Source: Rhodospirillaceae bacterium (GTDB lineage Bacteria; Pseudomonadota; Alphaproteobacteria; Rhodospirillales; Casp-alpha2). From it: a DNA stretch of 39,022 nucleotides. This document shows positions 36,103 to 39,022 of the stretch, piece by piece (the stretch's first letter is position 1; the number at the start of each line of letters is the position of its first letter). The notes beneath the pieces are model-generated. The model was not told the origin of the DNA, did not search any database, and saw only the letters and a program-made list of their open reading frames with translations. The DNA lies in contig NZAZ01000020.1 of assembly GCA_002686255.1 (NCBI GenBank), forward strand, positions 366 to 39,387, given 5' to 3'. Position numbers and translations under genes: made by a program.

Positions 36103-36162
36103 GTGTTTTGTCCCGGGCCCGGTTCCGATTACCATGGCCCGGTTGGTGGAGAAGTACTGGTC

Positions 36163-36900
36163 ATGAAAATACAGTTCCTGGGATGTGGCGACGCCTTCGG
36201 CGCCGGCGGGCGGTTCAACACCTGTTTCATGGTCGATGCCGCCGGTACGCGGTTTTTGATCGACTGCGGGGCGACGTCCCTGGTGGCCATGAACCGCTTC
36301 GGCGTCGACCCCGATTCCATCGACCAGATATTGCTGACCCACCTGCACGGCGATCACTACGGCGGCGTGCCGTTCCTGCTGGTCTACGCCCATTCGTTTT
36401 CGAAGCGCGAACGGCCGCTGGTTATCGCCGGGCCCGAGACGACGGAACGCCGGGTGATGGAGGCGCTCGAATGCCTCTATCCGGGATCGTCGAAAAACGA
36501 ATGGCGGTTCGATCTCGATTTCCAGGAGTTCGAGGTCGAAAAGGAATGGCGATCGGGCCCGGTTTCCGTGGTTTCCCATCGGGCCGCCCACAGCGCCGGC
36601 GAGGGGCCGGCCCTGGCGCTTCGCATCACCGTCGGCGGCAAGACCGTGACCTATTCCGGCGACGGCGGGTGGTCCGACGGTTTGGCGGCGGCGGCCAAGG
36701 GCGCGGACCTGTTCATCGCCGAGTGCTATTACCACGACAAGGCAATCCCCCACCACATGGACCTGGAAACCCTGACCTAACACCTGGGCGACATCGCGGC
36801 CAAGCGCCTGATCCTGACCCACATGAGCGAAGACATGCTGGAGCGCGCCGAAAGCCTCGATTTCGAGACCGCCGAAGACGGCAAGATCATCGAGATTTGA
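36163..36900 (+). pseudogene. MBL-fold metallo-hydrolase interrupted by an in-frame TAA
   Basis: ATG at 36163 has GGTGGAGAAG upstream. The frame encodes an RNase Z-like MBL protein with THLHGDHYGG near 59-68, SHRAAHSAG and the Y-S-G-D-G-G-W metal Asp. TAA at 36778-36780 ends the frame at 205 residues. The same frame then continues for 39 codons (H-L-G-D-I-A-A-K-R-L-I-L-T-H-M-S-E-D-M-L...) to TGA at 36898-36900. The part after the stop contains the last metal-binding His (LTHMS) of the fold, so the shortened product should be inactive. One base change (for example TAC to TAA) would explain it. A sequencing error or readthrough is also possible. Confidence 0.85.
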
Positions 36901-36910
36901 GGGCTCCCAG

Positions 36911-36941
36911 GGCGGCGGAAACGGCCGCCGGGGGATTTTTT
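36911..36941 (+). terminator. Probable intrinsic terminator after the MBL gene
   Basis: GGCGGC (36911-36916) pairs with GCCGCC (36924-36929), followed after a short G-rich stretch by six T (36936-36941). The T run is 6 bases from the stem, so efficiency is uncertain. It lies between convergent genes. Confidence 0.4.
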
Positions 36942-36947
36942 GGCCGC

Positions 36948-38468
36948 TCATATTCCGAGAATCCATTCCCGCAGCAGGTCCTGCTCGAACGCCTCGGCGC
37001 GCCGGATCCAGTCCTCCGCCGGGGCGGCGATCTCGGGCGATTGAACGTTGGCGGCGGCGTCATAGGCGCGGCGCAGGTCGAAATCGGTGACGAACAGCGC
37101 GAACGCCACCGGCCTGCCGCTGGCGGCGAAAAAGACGCCGACCAGCCCCTTGGCGTATTTGAGCGTCCCCGTCTTGGCCCAAATTCTGAGCGCCGTCGCC
37201 GGGTCGCGGAAGCGCCGGCGCATGGAATCCCTGAGCCCCGAGGCCGGCAACAGCGAAAGATAGTCCCCGCCGCCGTGGCGCCGGTGGACGGCGAAGCGGA
37301 CGATGGCCGCCATCTGCTTAGGATTCACCCGGGCTTTCGATGACAACCCCGAATGGTTGGTCAGGCGAAAGCCGTCCCAGTCGGTATCGGGCAGGCGTTT
37401 TCGCAACCAGCCGCCGAGCAATTCGCTGCCCCGCGACAAATCCCCGGCTTCGCCTTCGAGATGGCGGGCCGCCACCTGGCCGATCAGCTCAGTAACCATG
37501 TTGTTGGAATGCTCGAGCGCCAGCCTGACCACATCGGCCAACGCCAGGCCCCGGATGCCGGCCATCGGGCTGGCATTCCGGGGCGCCGTCCCGGCCCGGG
37601 GTTCGGGCAGCGTCACGCCGAGCATTCGTGCCAGGCGCCGGAAAACCCGGGCCGTGCGCAGCCCCGGCCGCTTGACCGGCAAAAACTCCGCCCCTTCGAC
37701 GGGCGCCGAGGGCGACAACAGCCAGCGTATTTCGTCGCCGGGGGCGACTCCGGGAACGACATTACGTCCACGGCCGGGATCGGCGGCGCTGAGCCCCGGC
37801 CGGGCGTCGCCGAGGGTCGGGGTCTGATAAGCCCGCACCACGCCCTTCTCGCCCCCCGGCTCAAGCGTCGGCCGCCAGTTCAGCAGCGTCTGGTTGAAAT
37901 CCAGCGACAAGGCGCTCAGGCCCGGGTTGTAACGGGCGTTTTCCGGTTGCCGGGCTTCGATCTCGGCAAAAGTCCTGAGCAACGATTGGTCGTAAAAAAA
38001 CTTCCCCGATACGCCGGATACGCCCTGGTCCTTCAGCCGCCGGGCCAGGCCCATCAAGTCCTGAATCGTAAGCAGCGGATCGCCGCCGCCTTGCAGGTAA
38101 AGATCGCCCCCCAAAACGCCCTCATTGTCCCCTTGGGCCACCTTGCCGGTGACCAGCACCCGGGTCCGGAAGCGGTAATCGGCACCGAGGATGCCGAGCG
38201 CCGCCACCGTGGTCGGCACCTTGGCCGTCGAGGCCGGAATGAAAAGCGCGTTTTCATTGCGCCCGGCCAACGGGTCGCCGCTTTCAAGATCCAACAGCGC
38301 ATAGCCGACCCGGGCCCCAAAAAGACCATGTTTCCGGATCAGGGCGTCGACGCCGACAGGCGGCGGCGCCTCGTAGGCCCGGACTTCGGTGATGTTTTGT
38401 CCGGGGGCGGGTAACGCCGGCCCCTGACAGCCCCCCAAGGGGATCACCACCAGGGCGGCGACAACCAC
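36948..38468 (-). CDS. dacB: D-alanyl-D-alanine carboxypeptidase/endopeptidase (PBP4, DacB family), probable lipoprotein
   Basis: The product carries the three penicillin-binding motifs: S-T-A-K in FIPASTAKVPTT (near residue 80 from the GTG start), S-N-N in EHSNNMV and K-T-G in AKTGTLKYAKG. PBP4 enzymes trim or cleave peptide cross-links in periplasmic peptidoglycan. A lipobox-like LGGC lies close to the N-terminus. I give GTG 38468 as the start, but it leaves a signal peptide with no positive charge and no ribosome-binding site. The frame upstream reads N-R-R-L-K-G-W-L-T-K-I-P-N-F-A-K-H, an ideal n-region, preceded by ATA (38520-38522) instead of ATG. Confidence 0.85.
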   Translation of the reverse strand: MVVAALVVIPLGGCQGPALPAPGQNITEVRAYEAPPPVGVDALIRKHGLFGARVGYALLDLESGDPLAGRNENALFIPASTAKVPTTVAALGILGADYRFRTRVLVTGKVAQGDNEGVLGGDLYLQGGGDPLLTIQDLMGLARRLKDQGVSGVSGKFFYDQSLLRTFAEIEARQPENARYNPGLSALSLDFNQTLLNWRPTLEPGGEKGVVRAYQTPTLGDARPGLSAADPGRGRNVVPGVAPGDEIRWLLSPSAPVEGAEFLPVKRPGLRTARVFRRLARMLGVTLPEPRAGTAPRNASPMAGIRGLALADVVRLALEHSNNMVTELIGQVAARHLEGEAGDLSRGSELLGGWLRKRLPDTDWDGFRLTNHSGLSSKARVNPKQMAAIVRFAVHRRHGGGDYLSLLPASGLRDSMRRRFRDPATALRIWAKTGTLKYAKGLVGVFFAASGRPVAFALFVTDFDLRRAYDAAANVQSPEIAAPAEDWIRRAEAFEQDLLREWILGI

Positions 38469-38494
38469 ATGCTTAGCGAAATTCGGAATTTTTG

Positions 38495-38525
38495 TTAACC
38501 AACCCTTTAGTCGCCGGTTTATAAT
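38495..38525 (+). promoter_or_regulatory. Perfect -10 box with a CtrA-like site in the -35 region
   Basis: TATAAT at 38520-38525 has no good -35 hexamer at the normal spacing. Instead TTAA-N7-TTTA (38495-38509) matches the CtrA consensus TTAA-N7-TTAA at 7 of 8 fixed positions and overlaps the -35 region. It drives the gene at 38562. Confidence 0.4.
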
Positions 38526-38561
38526 GTCGTTGACGCCGCAACCATTCGGGAGACCGCACCG

Positions 38562-38930
38562 ATGCCCTTCGTGCGCAAGGACGCCCAGGGAAAGATTCTG
38601 GCCATCTATACCGAACCGGTGCAGGGCGCCCACGAGGTGGCGCCCAACGATCCGGCCTTGGTGGCCTTCATCCATGCCAACATCCCCGCCATCATCACCG
38701 ACGACGAGTGGATGCGGTCGGACCTTGCCCTGGCCCGGGTCATCGAGGACTTGATCGAGGTGCTGATCGACAAGAAGCTGATCATGTTCACCGATTTCCC
38801 CGAAGGGGCGCAGAAGAAGCTGTTGGACCGGCGCGGCTTGAGAAAGGAATTCGGCCTCGTCGAGGATCTTTTCGGCGGCGGCGAGGAACCCTTCGACGGC
38901 GGTGACGGCGGCGAAGGCGGGCTTCTTTAA
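38562..38930 (+). CDS. Conserved hypothetical alphaproteobacterial protein
   Basis: The 122-residue product begins PFVRKDAQGKILAIYTEP, has an acidic helix-rich middle (ALARVIEDLIEVLIDKKLIMFTDFPEGAQKKLL) and ends in a Gly/Asp/Glu tail. I recall such proteins in Rhodospirillales, sometimes labelled tryptophan synthase subunit beta-like, but no enzyme motif supports that name. The ribosome-binding site is GGGAG. The gene is divergent from dacB. Confidence 0.75.
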   Translation: MPFVRKDAQGKILAIYTEPVQGAHEVAPNDPALVAFIHANIPAIITDDEWMRSDLALARVIEDLIEVLIDKKLIMFTDFPEGAQKKLLDRRGLRKEFGLVEDLFGGGEEPFDGGDGGEGGLL

Positions 38931-38989
38931 CAAGTTTTCAAATCCCCCGCTTTCAAATCCCCAATCCCCAAACACCAAGCGCATCGACA

Positions 38990-39022
38990 TTTCCCCCTCG
39001 TTTTCCCCCTCGTTTTCCCCCT
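38990..39022. repeat. 12-base tandem repeat at the window edge
   Basis: The unit TTCCCCCTCGTT is present about 2.7 times and is cut by the window end. Just before it (38935-38966) TTTCAAATCCCC recurs twice. No gene is visible in 38931-39022. Confidence 0.7.

Noticed and set aside
34852-36966. 704-codon minus-strand frame opposite the large membrane protein
   Set aside because: Same antisense effect of high GC; no recognisable domain.
38469-38990. Upstream extension of the dacB frame to 38990
   Set aside because: It runs antisense through the plus-strand gene at 38562 and ends in the tandem repeat at the window edge; the signal peptide shows that the protein starts much later.

Overview
The window is GC-rich chromosomal DNA from an alphaproteobacterium, most likely Rhodospirillales or a near relative. 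The evidence is gene order and family content: ybjN-like/ubiK, lgt-midA-pgeF, prs-rplY-pth-ychF, petABC, trmL-hemF, DUF1285-CoA pyrophosphatase-DUF6111-cca beside moxR-DUF58-DUF4159. No rRNA, tRNA, CRISPR array, phage or complete insertion sequence was seen. The species is not identifiable from the sequence alone.

Layout. 1-915 (minus): YbjN-like protein (cut by the left edge) and UbiK. 916-1335: a 420-base gap holding a 268-bp perfect-ended palindromic element with nested stems, placed between a candidate promoter and hldD. 1336-5079: hldD, lgt, midA-like methyltransferase, pgeF (envelope/respiratory maintenance). 5172-7757: two tandem paralogous lipoproteins built from a repeated ~110-residue module. 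8034-11583: prs, rplY with a long Glu/Gly tail, pth, ychF. 11656-13002 (minus): a lipoprotein trypsin-like protease, divergent from a dienelactone hydrolase. 13157-16171: dienelactone hydrolase, mtnP, DUF1330, mtnA. 16173-16636: a frameshifted GxxExxY gene between inverted repeats. 16648-22138: GST, periplasmic UlaG-like hydrolase, a 3' remnant of an aldo/keto reductase, nitroreductase, a fused class II aldolase-SDR and an LsrF-like aldolase. 22179-24776 (minus): cytochrome bc1 (petA-petB-petC). 25003-26351: trmL-hemF. 26355-29192 (minus): DUF1285, CoA pyrophosphatase, DUF6111, cca. 29221-36102: moxR, DUF58, BatA-like/DUF4159, a large membrane protein. 36163-36900: an MBL hydrolase gene broken by an in-frame TAA. 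36948-38468 (minus): PBP4-type lipoprotein with no normal start codon in a good place. 38562-38930: a small conserved hypothetical protein behind a perfect -10 box.

How the genes fit together. Most operons are housekeeping. The most suggestive metabolic grouping is mtnP and mtnA together with a fused class II aldolase/short-chain dehydrogenase and an LsrF-type aldolase, with no mtnBCDEK in view. This resembles the parts list of the dihydroxyacetone-phosphate shunt for methylthioadenosine, possibly with aldolase and aldehyde-processing steps fused in one polypeptide. The lipoprotein module found twice in each of two tandem genes, and perhaps again in front of the protease 4 kb away, may be an undescribed envelope protein family. 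The 268-bp palindrome is the strongest non-coding signal.
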